Below, in pieces: positions 32,901-42,179 of a stretch of DNA of 64,000 bases. The stretch is taken from contig OZ025658.1 of the NCBI GenBank assembly GCA_964019335.1, positions 62,001 through 126,000 of the forward strand. Reading direction: 5' to 3'. This DNA is from Diplonema japonicum. Taxonomy: Eukaryota; Euglenozoa; Diplonemea; Diplonemida; Diplonemidae. The notes beneath the pieces are model-generated. The model was not told the origin of the DNA and ran no database searches. It worked only from the letters and a program-made list of their open reading frames with translations. Position numbers and translations under genes: made by a program. Position 1 is the first letter of the stretch; the number at the start of each line of letters is the position of its first letter.

Positions 32901-35900
32901 TGGAACCAGAAGAGATCACAATCTGGTCTGTAGTGCCTTTAAGGTCGCAGGTGTGGGACACTTCGTGGTGCACAAAGCCCTTGCACGCAGAGACCTCCCT
33001 GCATGTGGTTTCGCAAGTAGCAACGTCTGCTACACCCTCTACCATGAACAGCTCAGCACCATCGATAATGCTGCCGTTGTGGCACTGGTAGTTCACGTTA
33101 GCCTTAGGCACCCTGATCTCGCACGATGTGTGCCCGTCCACTCGCATCGTTTCTACGTTTGTCTCTAGCAGCGCGCACGTCTTTCCCTCGTTGTAGTGCA
33201 CGGCCATCATGCAAGCTGGTACCTTGATACAGCTTTGCCTGCAGTCCTCCACATCATCAATCTCCTCGACTGTCGCCACAACCTCCCCCGTCACTAGGCT
33301 GTTCACCACACACCCCTCAGGAAGAGTCGACTGCTGTACCGCCTCATTGGTATCATTTGTGATTTCCACGTTGACCTCCGAGCCACCCCTCACTAGTGTC
33401 CACTGCGAATTGAGACTGAACCCCATGGAGCGCACCACCCCCACGTTCCGTGTGTGCCCATCCACAAGGTGCGATAGCACCCATGACTCATCATTGAAGT
33501 ACAGCCTGTTGCTGCCGCTGCCATACAGAGGCATCCCTTTGTGGTTGCCAATGACGCTGTACAAGCCGCTCAGACCCTGCGCGTGAATGGAGAACGACTG
33601 CATTGGGTGTCTTAAGCACAACCTGTGCACCTTCTCACCCTTTTCGCCTTTGGACAGTCTTCCGCCTTTGCCGAGGGTGCACGTCGTACCTTCTAAGAAG
33701 GCAACCTCGCACGTTGCGATCCCCTTGCAGAAGTTCGCGCAGTCCATCAGGGTCACAGCACTCTCAATCTTGAGGAGCTCCTCCCCATTGGAGTACACAC
33801 CACTGCCGCACGAGAACGGTGTGTCGCCTGGCATAGCAAAGAGTGGCTGCGAGCTCGCACTGCACCCTTCGGTCCCCTCAGTGTCGGTGAATGAAGGCGA
33901 AGCCTGCGATGACTCCAAATGGCACAACCCCGTGGACTTCTCGAGTACGTAATAGGTGCACGTTGGGACCTCCCTGCAGTGCGAGCCGCAGACCTCCACC
34001 GAAGCTACGCTCTCAACAGACAACAAGTGGCCGCCAGCATATTGCAAACTCTGCTCGCAGAAATCAGAAGGCTGTGGTGTAGCAAACCCTTGCTTCACAC
34101 AGGTGAAACTGCTGGGCATGTGCCTTTTCAGAGTGCTCGGATCGGATCTCAAAATGCACGTAGTACCTTGCACGACAGCTAGACCGCATGAGGGTGATCT
34201 GCTGCACTGCACCTGGCAGTCCTGCATGTTCATGTTGTCGAGGACAAGCAGGGTCGGCGCGTTGTAGTCTACGTCGGCTTCGCATTCGTAGTCCAGCTGC
34301 TTGAGACACAGCACGTGGCCTGCAGACTCAACCTGACCCTCGTATTTCATGGCCATGATACACTCGCGTGTTCGTATGTTGTACATCACCGCCTTGCACT
34401 CCTCGCCACATAGCTCTTGGCACTCTTCGGCGGTGTCGGCCACCAGTGACGCGAAGGGCACGTGGGTCACCCACGCCATGTCTGCATGGCAGCTCAATTC
34501 CTTCACTTTCAAGCAATTCTTGAACTGCTTCCCGCCTACATCCCCAGACGTGTACATCGAGAGCAACGAGCAGCTCTTTGCCGTCACATCATACACCACT
34601 GCTGCGCACGCCGTCATTTCATCACAGTACTTCATACACGTGTCCTCTGAGGGTGTGTTCTCAACGAGTGCTAGCAGGTGTTCCTCTGAGCCGCTCCACC
34701 CTTCGGTGCAGCTAAACTTGCTGTTTGATCCCCTTGCCCTAGTGATTACAGGAACTGGCTTCGGTTTGATGGTCTTCTTGCAGAATGTTGTCCCTGCCAC
34801 AGCACCCGTCTCTTGCACTGTGTCGTAGATCGCGCACACATTGTTGGTGTAAGTGAGGGCCACACAGCTTGAGATGGACTCGCACTGTGCTTGGCATGCT
34901 TGCAGAGTGTCGCTGCCCTCGAAAGATAGCAGGGCTGTGCCGAGAGGGGCCGTACCATCTGTGCATGAGTACTTAGGCAAAGGGTTCCACCCGATGACGT
35001 CCACGCCTGGCTTGATGCACACCTCGTCGGTACCTTCGGTGACAACAGTGTCGATGCTGTGCGTGCTGCAGGCACCGTTTGCCGTCAGGGTGGCCACACA
35101 CTGGATGTCTTCACTGCACCTGGTGCTGCACACATCCACAGGTATATTTACATTGATGACACCCCCGATGGCAGTCATCCCCTTCTTGCAGACGAGTTCT
35201 TCTGTAGTGTTAAAGGACGTAGCGCACGTGGTTGCGCCCTTCTGCTTCCTCCTGCTAGGTGCATTCAGGAACAGCGTGCAAGAGTCTTGCGTCTGCGTCA
35301 AGCCCTGGCACCCAGGGAGCTTCCTGCAGTGCTTCTTGCACTCTTCGATAGACGTCACTCCCTCTACAGTGATGCCTTGTAGCTCATCGCCTGAAGTGTC
35401 CCTCGTGCACGCGAAGTCTCCCACAGGTTTTAGCACACACGAGGTGGCTTCGCGTTCTTCACGGTGTTCCCCTGCAGCGCTGAATATCATACACACCTCA
35501 TCTGAGTACGTTAAAGCAGTGCACCCCTTGCAAATCCTTTTGCATTGCTCGAGCGATGTGGCCGCAATGCGCTTTTGAGGCGTCCCCTTGAAACGCGTGC
35601 CTGTTTCACATATGTATCTGTCGTCCCGCTTGGTGTCGGTAAGAGACGGCTTTGCATGTTGGATCCTCTTTCTAGCGGCGGCGACACCTGTCACCTCACC
35701 CTTTGCGCATGACATGCATGAGGAATCGGTTTCCTCGGATTCTTTAGATCTGAGCAAGGCACAGGTTTGTGTGTCACGCTTGAATGAGAATGCAGCGCAT
35801 TCTGCCACAAGGTGGCATTTTACCTTGCACCTATCAGCGTCCGGAACCTCCAGCCGCGATACCTCGTCGCCTACAAACCTTGTACCCTCAGTACATGTGA

Positions 35901-37533
35901 AAGCATCGGGCTTTCTGCACAGCACGCTGCCGTTTGCTGGCTTGGGAGCAACGCTGTTGTATAAGAAGCATTGCTTATCAGCCGTGTTGTAGACGACGCC
36001 CCCGATGCAGTGCGCACCGCAAAGGAGTTCGCACTCTAGCTGCGTGGACGCGGGCACCGTCTTGACGGGCTTGGTAGTGGTGGTGAACCCTTCCTCGCAT
36101 TTCTTATCGACAGCCACCTTGCTGCACAACACGTTCCCAACCGAAGTAACAGGCCCTCCTGCTGCCCAAAGCAGCAGCAGGCAAACCTTTGTGTCGCCGT
36201 TGTAACCTAACGCACGGCACTGCTCTGTCCCGGTGCAGATATTCTGGCACTCCACGATGGTGGTCCCTGTCACCTCTTGGGTCGTGCTGCCTCTGGCGGT
36301 GCTATCAGCTTCGCACATGTATTCGGTAACCTTCTCAGTTTTGGCGGGCTCCCCGAGGGGCAGCCCTCTTCCCCGACTGCCTCCACTCCGCCCTCTTCCA
36401 CGGCCTTTTGATTCATGGACTGCAGCAGGAGTATGCATGAGTTGTGCGATAAGAGGTTTCACACAGGAAATGGTCATATTGGTGCTGGTCGTAAATGACG
36501 GGTTCAGGGCATCCTCTGCGTAGGAGCATGACGAGGTGGTGTGGTTGTATGCGATTGTGGCACAGCGGGAGTTCTGCCGGCACCAGTCGAAGCAGGCGGA
36601 TAGGCTTTTTGTGCCAGGCACAGGCAGCGGTGAGATCAGCTCCCCGCCGAGGACGCAGTCGAGATCCACCGAAGGCGCCGCGCGGGGTGCGTCTTGAAGT
36701 CCGGCATTGAAGAGCTTAATATGGTACGCAGGGAGTTTCTTACAGGACGTGAAGGTGCTCATGGCATGGGGCGGAGGGGTACCAGGGGGCGTGAGCCTCG
36801 AATGTGTTGTGCAAGACGACCCATCGTACGTCGTCGACACGCACGAAGGGTCACCGCTGCACCTTTCCGTGCAAAGATCAGAGGACGCAAGAACAACGGT
36901 CTCAAGGGACTCGCCTGTAAGGATCACGTCTTGTTCACACGTAAAGACAGCCTCCCCGCTCTCCTCCACAGGTACGGGTGGGGTTTCTCCCTTCGTTTCG
37001 GTGACAGTCCCCCTGCTGCAAACAGAGCCTGTCCCTACCTCTATAGTTAGATTTCGAACCCTTGCCAAGGTGCATGATTTACGCTGGGCATCGAAGTTAA
37101 GAGAAAGGCAAGTGTCGGACTTGAGACAGTTTCTCTGACAGTCTTCGGGTGTAGCTGTGTCGGGGTACGTTCTAGTAAGCTCTTTTGGGGTTACTGAGAA
37201 GGCGGCATTTGTGACGCATGTGAGGGACGTCGAGGGTCGGGGGGGAACCCTGCATCCTGGCGGTCCTGAGTAGAACACCCCCCCGCCGCCTGTTGTGGGT
37301 GTGGTGCACATGCTGTACAGCCAACAGTGTTGCGTCAAAATCGCATGCGAGAAGCACCCGCACCCAGCCGTTCTCTCGCAGAGGCCCTCGCATTCCTTCA
37401 CCCCTTCTACTTTAGCAATTTTCAACACACTGTTTCCCAGCTTACTAGGGTGGAAATACAGGTCGCTCTGGCATCTCCCTTGTCCGTGTACTCCCCCAAC
37501 CAGGGCGGCAGCAATCCATACTGCCTTGAGCAT
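26989..37533 (-). CDS. Giant PAN/Apple-domain type I membrane protein (PAN1)
   Basis: A 3514-aa single-exon ORF. A signal peptide (MLKAVWIAAALVGGVHG) opens it and one transmembrane helix (PLVAICIAVLVFALSWAL) with a short basic tail closes it, so nearly all is extracellular. I count about 34 PAN/Apple modules of 60-75 residues with the pattern C...V...C-x3-C-x5-C-x4-6-Y...C-x-L...C. Between them are two copies of an unrecognised W-rich module (residues about 1311-1400 and 1628-1725), a Cys/Trp-rich domain (about 1866-1933, CECLEEW...WC...C), a Thr/Pro stalk of TAEPTxxP repeats (about 2123-2211) and an alpha/beta domain after it. PAN modules bind proteins or sugars. Likely a surface adhesin or receptor. 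Confidence 0.88.
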   Translation of the reverse strand: MLKAVWIAAALVGGVHGQGRCQSDLYFHPSKLGNSVLKIAKVEGVKECEGLCERTAGCGCFSHAILTQHCWLYSMCTTPTTGGGGVFYSGPPGCRVPPRPSTSLTCVTNAAFSVTPKELTRTYPDTATPEDCQRNCLKSDTCLSLNFDAQRKSCTLARVRNLTIEVGTGSVCSRGTVTETKGETPPVPVEESGEAVFTCEQDVILTGESLETVVLASSDLCTERCSGDPSCVSTTYDGSSCTTHSRLTPPGTPPPHAMSTFTSCKKLPAYHIKLFNAGLQDAPRAAPSVDLDCVLGGELISPLPVPGTKSLSACFDWCRQNSRCATIAYNHTTSSCSYAEDALNPSFTTSTNMTISCVKPLIAQLMHTPAAVHESKGRGRGRSGGSRGRGLPLGEPAKTEKVTEYMCEADSTARGSTTQEVTGTTIVECQNICTGTEQCRALGYNGDTKVCLLLLWAAGGPVTSVGNVLCSKVAVDKKCEEGFTTTTKPVKTVPASTQLECELLCGAHCIGGVVYNTADKQCFLYNSVAPKPANGSVLCRKPDAFTCTEGTRFVGDEVSRLEVPDADRCKVKCHLVAECAAFSFKRDTQTCALLRSKESEETDSSCMSCAKGEVTGVAAARKRIQHAKPSLTDTKRDDRYICETGTRFKGTPQKRIAATSLEQCKRICKGCTALTYSDEVCMIFSAAGEHREEREATSCVLKPVGDFACTRDTSGDELQGITVEGVTSIEECKKHCRKLPGCQGLTQTQDSCTLFLNAPSRRKQKGATTCATSFNTTEELVCKKGMTAIGGVINVNIPVDVCSTRCSEDIQCVATLTANGACSTHSIDTVVTEGTDEVCIKPGVDVIGWNPLPKYSCTDGTAPLGTALLSFEGSDTLQACQAQCESISSCVALTYTNNVCAIYDTVQETGAVAGTTFCKKTIKPKPVPVITRARGSNSKFSCTEGWSGSEEHLLALVENTPSEDTCMKYCDEMTACAAVVYDVTAKSCSLLSMYTSGDVGGKQFKNCLKVKELSCHADMAWVTHVPFASLVADTAEECQELCGEECKAVMYNIRTRECIMAMKYEGQVESAGHVLCLKQLDYECEADVDYNAPTLLVLDNMNMQDCQVQCSRSPSCGLAVVQGTTCILRSDPSTLKRHMPSSFTCVKQGFATPQPSDFCEQSLQYAGGHLLSVESVASVEVCGSHCREVPTCTYYVLEKSTGLCHLESSQASPSFTDTEGTEGCSASSQPLFAMPGDTPFSCGSGVYSNGEELLKIESAVTLMDCANFCKGIATCEVAFLEGTTCTLGKGGRLSKGEKGEKVHRLCLRHPMQSFSIHAQGLSGLYSVIGNHKGMPLYGSGSNRLYFNDESWVLSHLVDGHTRNVGVVRSMGFSLNSQWTLVRGGSEVNVEITNDTNEAVQQSTLPEGCVVNSLVTGEVVATVEEIDDVEDCRQSCIKVPACMMAVHYNEGKTCALLETNVETMRVDGHTSCEIRVPKANVNYQCHNGSIIDGAELFMVEGVADVATCETTCREVSACKGFVHHEVSHTCDLKGTTDQIVISSGSTACLPVAIPIQSSTFLCNRDKGCSDDSILLTLPLAPRECEAKCTEMSNCKCFSYSKKECRISKQEEIVHEEGNVACIRKEELSTAAQPAQVYVDFPEVTQLRGEYVLNKEGDYTNNDKTLFKAEGRWQVAVGTGVKHKQGIVRSSSDVTDPTKVASWEVRDKIWIPSIGDVSEHTVPEVPYMVFKCGPNIREGTPLVTFTGLSLKDCNKRCASIAGCKGTSMLGDSCNLFSDMSAGTSESKGGACLKHTNTSVEASGNYWCDRQGYIEGDLAVLENIPVEACKGQCDKLEACVLVIADGTSCILKTVEVRKANVPNAPMACRKAEKKPCECLEEWTRTDVSGSCGEKQHGCPSIACDDPAVPSWCMVGNRGCATEQVGGWTFCTPPHQSRRATTLHHIEMTKLQKGDSPNGCYVTTVDVEAVLAYHLTPRAFDGRNATETGDNQGLTIVTRYTIKLDDVSQDLGALAKSLFNLELTDTLSIFRASLNPVLVSNGLAQLRDTEPVGWVTNRSSIVNITNICIHEENEAPVDGENEAPVDFESKLEYEGAWIKSVAQTFGVSEEKVEVLKVTPFIESTPVPVVTNAPETTEPVSTAAPTVPPTAEPTSVPTAEPTSTPTAVPTAQSTAEPTSEPTAEPTAEPTANPTIAPTQEPVATAVPIDVPTEDPVEAFIREYRKAADDETDIPAAVVQAIPKIWNVLKHDPSVLCEVLTCMNITCDTPAPAVKPQGVRTAVSLMVPLHADEFMAKKQRFIKAIAAALSIDPSWVTLEIVELTGDTGVAGNRIAVRQFGVLEASNKAEVRLAVKLPHDVKVSRRDIDLAAAKAVVEDRGLVVKYTCGGMYIGGTIKSYSDTAEGCRDRCSSDGECVGFSYSDKACSLKSDDAVLEAAVGNSGAITCSKVREDSVNHSTPTHCYHKKMLIGGELLIIKASESKCRVLCGEVSACDGLVYHDGICEMRTRDAVPIDAEDFEGVACVTGEQPRVAMEYECSRTKYISGELFQVNSVISIDDCKAFCSRAADACVVAEYSPSELVCTARSSFATAIPGFTNIISCKVQKGGHQPTNEKHDTATTTTVTIATTTSKEPKETGMAYRNLFEQAGITIVKVGNEVRKGPTRIDVSVTADASVATKRELRLLLEPVISSAKASGQFFTLLGNNGTGGVISSAELVKIGNILHTTNDDEAEACYTSCLKNTRCEHSVYNGTLCTLHNSGVTQTTLYATSKPSMLKACSVHHAPHVTHHMLHDCWEKCENRTSCKGIRFSGNECLMDLTLTGNTMCVKKGHGSERLMKKECHPDRMVIGMPEVIVQGSCDGICDMYQGCSFTAYNEEQQTCSVFAEDVKRIEEGTDSVCQATRDAAAEYLTCEKGQTAVGGVLSVITGTASMAECSKRCAELAGCATATYSHNGHTCKVRSKYNRVVGSREDEEVCSTTREAYTVAMGEYTCEEGSVVEGDVLVELEGKHSVEMCASHCTLLPSCRSLEVTEGSCFLKGNPAMLRIVMHKATSCMRGWAEEIPEPPPLVQEYTCKGLVTVDDGMLLNLRDISSLEDCVGRCRLVSDECTGVVYDPKKGRCSLRNGEVVVRPRATSTLQYCERSSPEMAVGDSQQNSTTEMSLLECTERVQLVGGLILEVKTSLEECKAICLDTKECSGISYHMATCGIRTPSAQQVQTTEQYTSCMKHDKCTDEVPDFVLATFNVKPETCVMLCRATPGCAGVLTTPHCTLLSVLSEHPCMVPVPVAHVDTSLREFFDCKAGVANTVQPLYKKHDTSYVQCAGACLAVRNCTMFSFGNGVCWLNGVQNGEGSLLCRVTQQREMYSPPLRGADRVVGVQHGVGGCQERCDKDRGCIGYDSRETSCVLWYLGEGAVQEGKWKAYRKAGLGPVCDCATPCVEGTCLIPPAAECSTSQGGWALCNSSTTLLPPETHVLGASLYPRYLVPVLSQKNGLDPLVAICIAVLVFALSWALRRRCTVK
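30900..31165 (-). repeat. Thr/Pro-rich stalk repeat within PAN1
   Basis: The coding sequence repeats a 12-nt unit giving the peptide units TAEP, TSxP and TANP about 15 times. Such Thr/Pro stretches are usually O-glycosylated, rigid stalks. The DNA repeat (GTAGGTTCTGCA on the plus strand) is imperfect, which argues for some age. Confidence 0.8.
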
Positions 37534-38052
37534 GCGGGGGGGCTGGGGGTGAAACCTGGTTTTTTTCCCCCCCTTTAAAATTCTTTTCTCAAAGACAAAA
37601 AATAAAAAACTAAAATGGGGGGGTGTTGGAGAAAGAAAGGGGGGGGGGGGGGGGGGGTAAACAAGAAACGTATTTTCCTAAGCGAAAAAAAGGAAAAACA
37701 AAAGGGAAGAGAAAGGGGGGGCGAAGGAAGGGAAGAAAATCACGAAATTTCGACCAACGTGGCTGCAGCCTGAAATCTTAGATGAGCCAGATTTCAAGTA
37801 GTAGAAAAGGGAAGAAGAGTCCCTGACTGCTGTCGACAATCTCCTCGGAGAGGTTGCCCCCATCTCATTTTCCTATTTTTTTTTGTGTAGTGCCACAAAC
37901 TGGTCGGTGAGTAACAAAAAAAAAGAGGGGTGTACTACCCCCCTTTTTTTCTTCTTCTTTCCCTTCTGTTTCGTTCTCCACTGGAGAGTTCTTTTTGTTT
38001 GTTTTTAGTTTGTCTTTTTTGTGTGTACGACCTTTACCTGCAGCCACTCTTA

Positions 38053-38115
<63 letters not shown>

Positions 38116-39587
38116 AGAATTCTTTTTTTTTCCCCCTCCATTTCTTGCACTACTTTACAGTGAAGGGGGGAATATATCCTTGAACTGGGAATTCCGCCTG
38201 CTCTTTTTTTTTTTTTTTTTTTTTTTTTCCCTACAGCGCGTCCAGTTTACATTACCCCTTCCTGAAAGGGTGGCGGGGAAAAAAAGAAAAAGAAGAAGAA
38301 AAAAAACTCAAGAACTTAAAGCACAAAAGGGGAAAACATTAAAAAATACCATGGAAACAGATTAAAAAAAAAACCAAGAAACAAAAAAAAAAAAGAAAAG
38401 AAAAAGAAAAGCTTCTTTTTCATCTTTTTTTTTCTTCTTTCGTTCTTGTTCCTTCCCCCCCAAAAAAAAGAAGAAAAAAAGTGCCATATTTGTGGACAGC
38501 TTTTGACCCTCCAGCTCCTTCCTTGTAGGGGAGGGCTATAAAATCGTTGTTGGGTTCCTCTGGAGAAAAAAGGGACAATAAAAAAAAAGAAACAAAAAAA
38601 AAAAAAAAAAAAAAAACTTCAAATAACCGATTATAGGTCTTGGCTAACTCTTTTTGTATTTTTACGTTCAGCCAAAACAGGAGGGTGGGTAAGATATCTG
38701 AAACAATACATCAGGTAGCCCATGCCCCCTTCCTAGGTTGGGAAGTATATGGATTATAGATTCATTTTCTTTTAGAGAGCCTGCCCAGAATTAAATAAAA
38801 AAACAAAGGCAGTTTTTTTTTTTTTCCCTTCTTTTTCACTTCCTTTTTTTTTTTGAGTGTCCCTCTCCAAAAAGAAAAAAAATAGGGGGAGGGGGGATGT
38901 TTCTTCTGGAAAAAAAAAGAAGAAAAAAAAAATATGATAGGGATAATGTATATGGGGGCCACACCAGGATCCTATAAGGGATAGGTAAACACTGAAAGGG
39001 CTTTCCCCCCCTTCTTTTTCTTTTTGTGTCTTTTGCTGTGGGTAAGAGAATGACCAGAGAAGGGGCTGCATTTTTACGGAAAGGGTGATTTTTTTCTTCT
39101 TCTTTTTTGCGCGTATGGGCGTGTGTGTGTGTGTGTGTGTGTGTTGGGTGGTTGGTAGAAAAAAGAAGTATTCTACATAATTTCCTGTTTTACATTCCGT
39201 TTTTCTTTTTCTTCTTTTCCGTTCAGTACGTTAAGAAAAAAAGAACAACAAAGCAACAAATGTTGCTTTCAAATTCTGTACCCAAGAAAAAAAAAGAGGA
39301 AAAAAAAAAAGGAGAATTTTAATAGATCAGTGGAAAACGGGAAAAAAAAGGGGAATAGAAAAAAAAAAGAGAAAAAAGAAATAAACGAGAGAAAACAGGC
39401 TTTGAGTAGATGCTAAGAAGCTTTTTAAGGAGGCAGAAAGCAAAGAAGAAGAAAAGGAAGAAGAAAAAAAACTTATTAAAAAAAATATATAAATAGAAAG
39501 GATGAGAGAGAGGAGCAAACGTAGAAAAAAAAACAAAGAAAAATCTTAAAAATTTTTCTTTTTTTATTTTATTTTATTTCACTCTTC
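37534..39587. other. AT-rich spacer with coding-like islands
   Basis: The stretch contains the longest homopolymer in the window (59 T, 38056-38114) and a 19-nt G run (37639-37657). Minus-strand islands read like exons: 38486-38568 (FIALPYKEGAGGSKAVHKYG), 38165-38212 (SRRNSQFKDIFPPSL then stop), 38660-38728 (MGYLMYCFRYLTHPPVLAE), and 37790-37860 with 37940-38047 (KNSPVENETEG). They suggest one or two short multi-exon genes. I could not assemble or identify them. Confidence 0.35.
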
Positions 39588-40154
39588 AGAAATTACTTCA
39601 CGCACTGGGGGGCCCATTACTTCACGCTAAATCTCATTACTTCACGGTGAAATAATGGCCTGTTTTCCGTGAAGTAATAGGGGGTTTCCGTTAAATAATA
39701 TGCCTCGGTAGGCCAATTTTTGCCTCGGTTCGGTTCCCAGTGGGGCTACTTTTTCCTCTCAGTTTGCTATTTCCCCCCAGGTTCAGCTCAATTGGCCAAC
39801 TTTTGCCTCGGCTCAGTTCCAAGTTGGACTACTTTTTCCTCCCAATTTGCCCACTTTTGGCTAGGCCTTGTTCCCAGTTTCTGGGGGTAACTCTTCTGTG
39901 GGCAAGGGTAACTTAGTCAGCTTACCCAAGCTCCCCAAATGACTTCAAAATACCGAAGCAGCAGAAAAAAAGGAGCCAGCGGCCGCGCCAGGTATGGGAA
40001 GGCCTGATTAGAGATGGTGACAGTGGCAATGCCAGCGACAGCGGCAGCTCTTAGTCAACAAAAGGAGGGAAAACAACTTGTATTGTAACCTTTGTAACCC
40101 CTCTCTTGTTGTACCCCTTGTCACCCTGTTGTGCCCCTCGTGGTGAAGTAATTT
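39588..40154. mobile_element. Inverted-repeat MITE-like element
   Basis: AAATTACTTCAC at 39590-39601 is exactly inverted at 40143-40154. Further ATTACTTCACG units cluster just inside the left end (about 39613-39683, both orientations), as in elements with subterminal transposase-binding repeats. The interior has two direct copies of a roughly 60-nt segment spaced 83 nt apart (39711-39769 and 39794-39852), sharing TTTTGCCTCGG and CTACTTTTTCCTC. No ORF is convincing. Superfamily unknown. Confidence 0.55.
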
Positions 40155-41281
40155 CAGAGTGTCGTGAAATAAAACCACTTACCTACCGCCAAGTAATGCT
40201 TTACCGACCTCGAGGTAACGGTAAGTCATTACTTGTTGGCAGTAAATAGCTATTGTTAGCCCCTCTAACTTGCTTTCCTTAATTCCTTTACTGTCTTTAA
40301 TCTGGGTGCCGTAATTTTGTTCTCATTAATAATATAACTAATTGAGTTTCTTTCAGTTCCTTTTTTAATTTTTTTTAATTCATTTTATTTTCTGTTCTAT
40401 TATTATTAAGTGCCCCATCCAATTAAAAAAAAAAAAAGAGAAAAGTAGATGAGAATACTAAAAAGAGCATGAAGAAATCTGATACTGTCTCTCTTATTTC
40501 CTTTTTTTTTTTTTTTTTTTTTTCACTTAATACTAGGGCTCTACGGGTCCTCAGTAGAAAGAAAAAAAGAAAATAAAACACACAATAGCTACTTAAGATG
40601 AATGTCGGAATGATAGAAAAAGAAATTGACAAAAAAAAAAAAAGATTTCATTTTTTGCTCGAAGGAACGATGAGAGCTTTCAACATCAATGGCGTAGGAA
40701 ACCCAAGACTTTTTTTTTTTTCCCTTTCATTACACAACACTGTGTTCTCCTTTTTTTTTAATTATTACCATATAGAATTTCTCTTTTTCTTCTTCTTTTT
40801 ATTGGTCGGAAAAGGGGTATGGGGGGGAAGGGGACAAAGCAAAAATATACCTCCTCAGCAATGAAGGGCATCCTACAGATAGTAAAGGAAAGAAAAATGG
40901 GGCTACGTACTTCACTTTTCTTTTCTTTTCATCTTTTTTCGCTTTCTACTTTTTTAATTTTTTTTTTATTTTATTATCCTTCCCTCACTTTAGCACAATT
41001 AAAAGAAAAGAGAAGGGAGAGAAACACACATTTTCTTCTTCTTTTTTTTTTTTTTTTTCCCTCTTCGGGGATATACAATGACAAAACTAAACTGATAAGA
41101 AAAGAGAGGGGGGAAAGAAAAAAAAGAAAAAAAAAACGAAAAAAAAAAAAAAAAAAAAAAAGAGGTAACAGATCCTTACAGTTCCCTATAGAATCTTTGG
41201 TATCTTTTTTTTTTTCTTTTTTTTTTTTGCTTCTTCCCCCCTTCCCTCAAAACATCATAAAAAAATATAAAAAAAACAGGC
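40155..41281. other. AT-rich spacer with coding-like islands
   Basis: On the minus strand an ATG at about 40873 reads MPFIAEE up to a GTATAT donor-like site. A later island (about 40652-40711) reads SWVSYAIDVESSHRSFEQKM, and another (about 40525-40560) reads RTRRALVLSE. These could be mini-exons of a small gene. The rest is homopolymer. Confidence 0.3.
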
Positions 41282-42039
41282 CTATGAACTCAAGTCAATA
41301 TCAATGAAATCACCATCAGCCTCAAGCAAGTCACTTGAGGTTTCTACCTCAGAGAGACGCCGTAAGTAAGTGTGATGAATGGCATGACCAGTCTGTAAAA
41401 AAATTTTTCTTTTTTTTTTTCATTTTTAAAATTCCTCCATACCAAGTGAGACAGATTATGCTCGTCTGCCAAAGGTGACGGCAGGACACTGATATCATAA
41501 GTTGCATCGTTGTTGCAGACCAGAATCTCAGCATCTAGCCAACCTGCAGTCTTCACGCCTTGTATAAGCGCTACCTGAACCTTGCATCCGACAGTAGCTG
41601 AGAAGTTGTTTGTGCAGAATAAGCTGCCAAGAGGTGAGGTGTAATCCCGTATCTTCTTGCGCACAGCGAACTGGCCCATGCGGTTGGGGTGCGTGGCAGG
41701 TGTCTGTTTTTATATTTGAAAAAAAAAGAAAAAAAAAAGGAAATCGCATACAATTATCTTGGTGTCGTGTAGTGACTTCGGGGTTGCCCACGCTACTGCC
41801 CGTTTCTTCCTCTCCACTTTTTTAGGTACTTCTAGTGGGAGCTCCAATGGGCTCACTGGTATCGCAGGCTCACCGCCCATGATAAGCGGGCTGATCACAA
41901 CAAGCTCCTCTTCTTGACTGCTCCCCCCCGGCGACACTGTCAGGGTGCTCCCAGTGTCTTTGAAGCCCGTCTCGCTGGTGCAGAACAGAGTGGGCGCACG
42001 TCGCCCGCTGCTCCTCCATCCTAGAGGCATGTCACGCAT
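41282..42039 (-). CDS. Unrecognised three-exon protein
   Basis: Exons 42039-41752, 41703-41443 and 41392-41282 (introns of 48 and 50 nt, donors GTATGCG and GTATGGA) give 219 aa. Both junctions are in phase 0, and each unspliced frame runs into poly-Phe or poly-Lys. The central part (VGCKVQVALIQGVKTAGWLD then AEILVCNNDATYDISVL) alternates strands and turns in the way of a small SH3-like or Tudor-like barrel, but I do not recognise a family. The C-terminus is acidic (LEADGDFIDIDLSS). There is no signal peptide or membrane segment. It starts about 140 bp after the eL20 stop, in the same direction. Confidence 0.7.
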
Positions 42040-42179
42040 GGGTTTTTTTATTTTATTTTTTGGTTCCTCTGGTAAAAAAAAGAATTCTTTTTTTTTTTCT
42101 TTTTCTTTCTCAACAATTTTAAAAAAATAAAAAAAAGAAAAGAACAAATGATATGATGTCACAACATCCCGGACACGAC

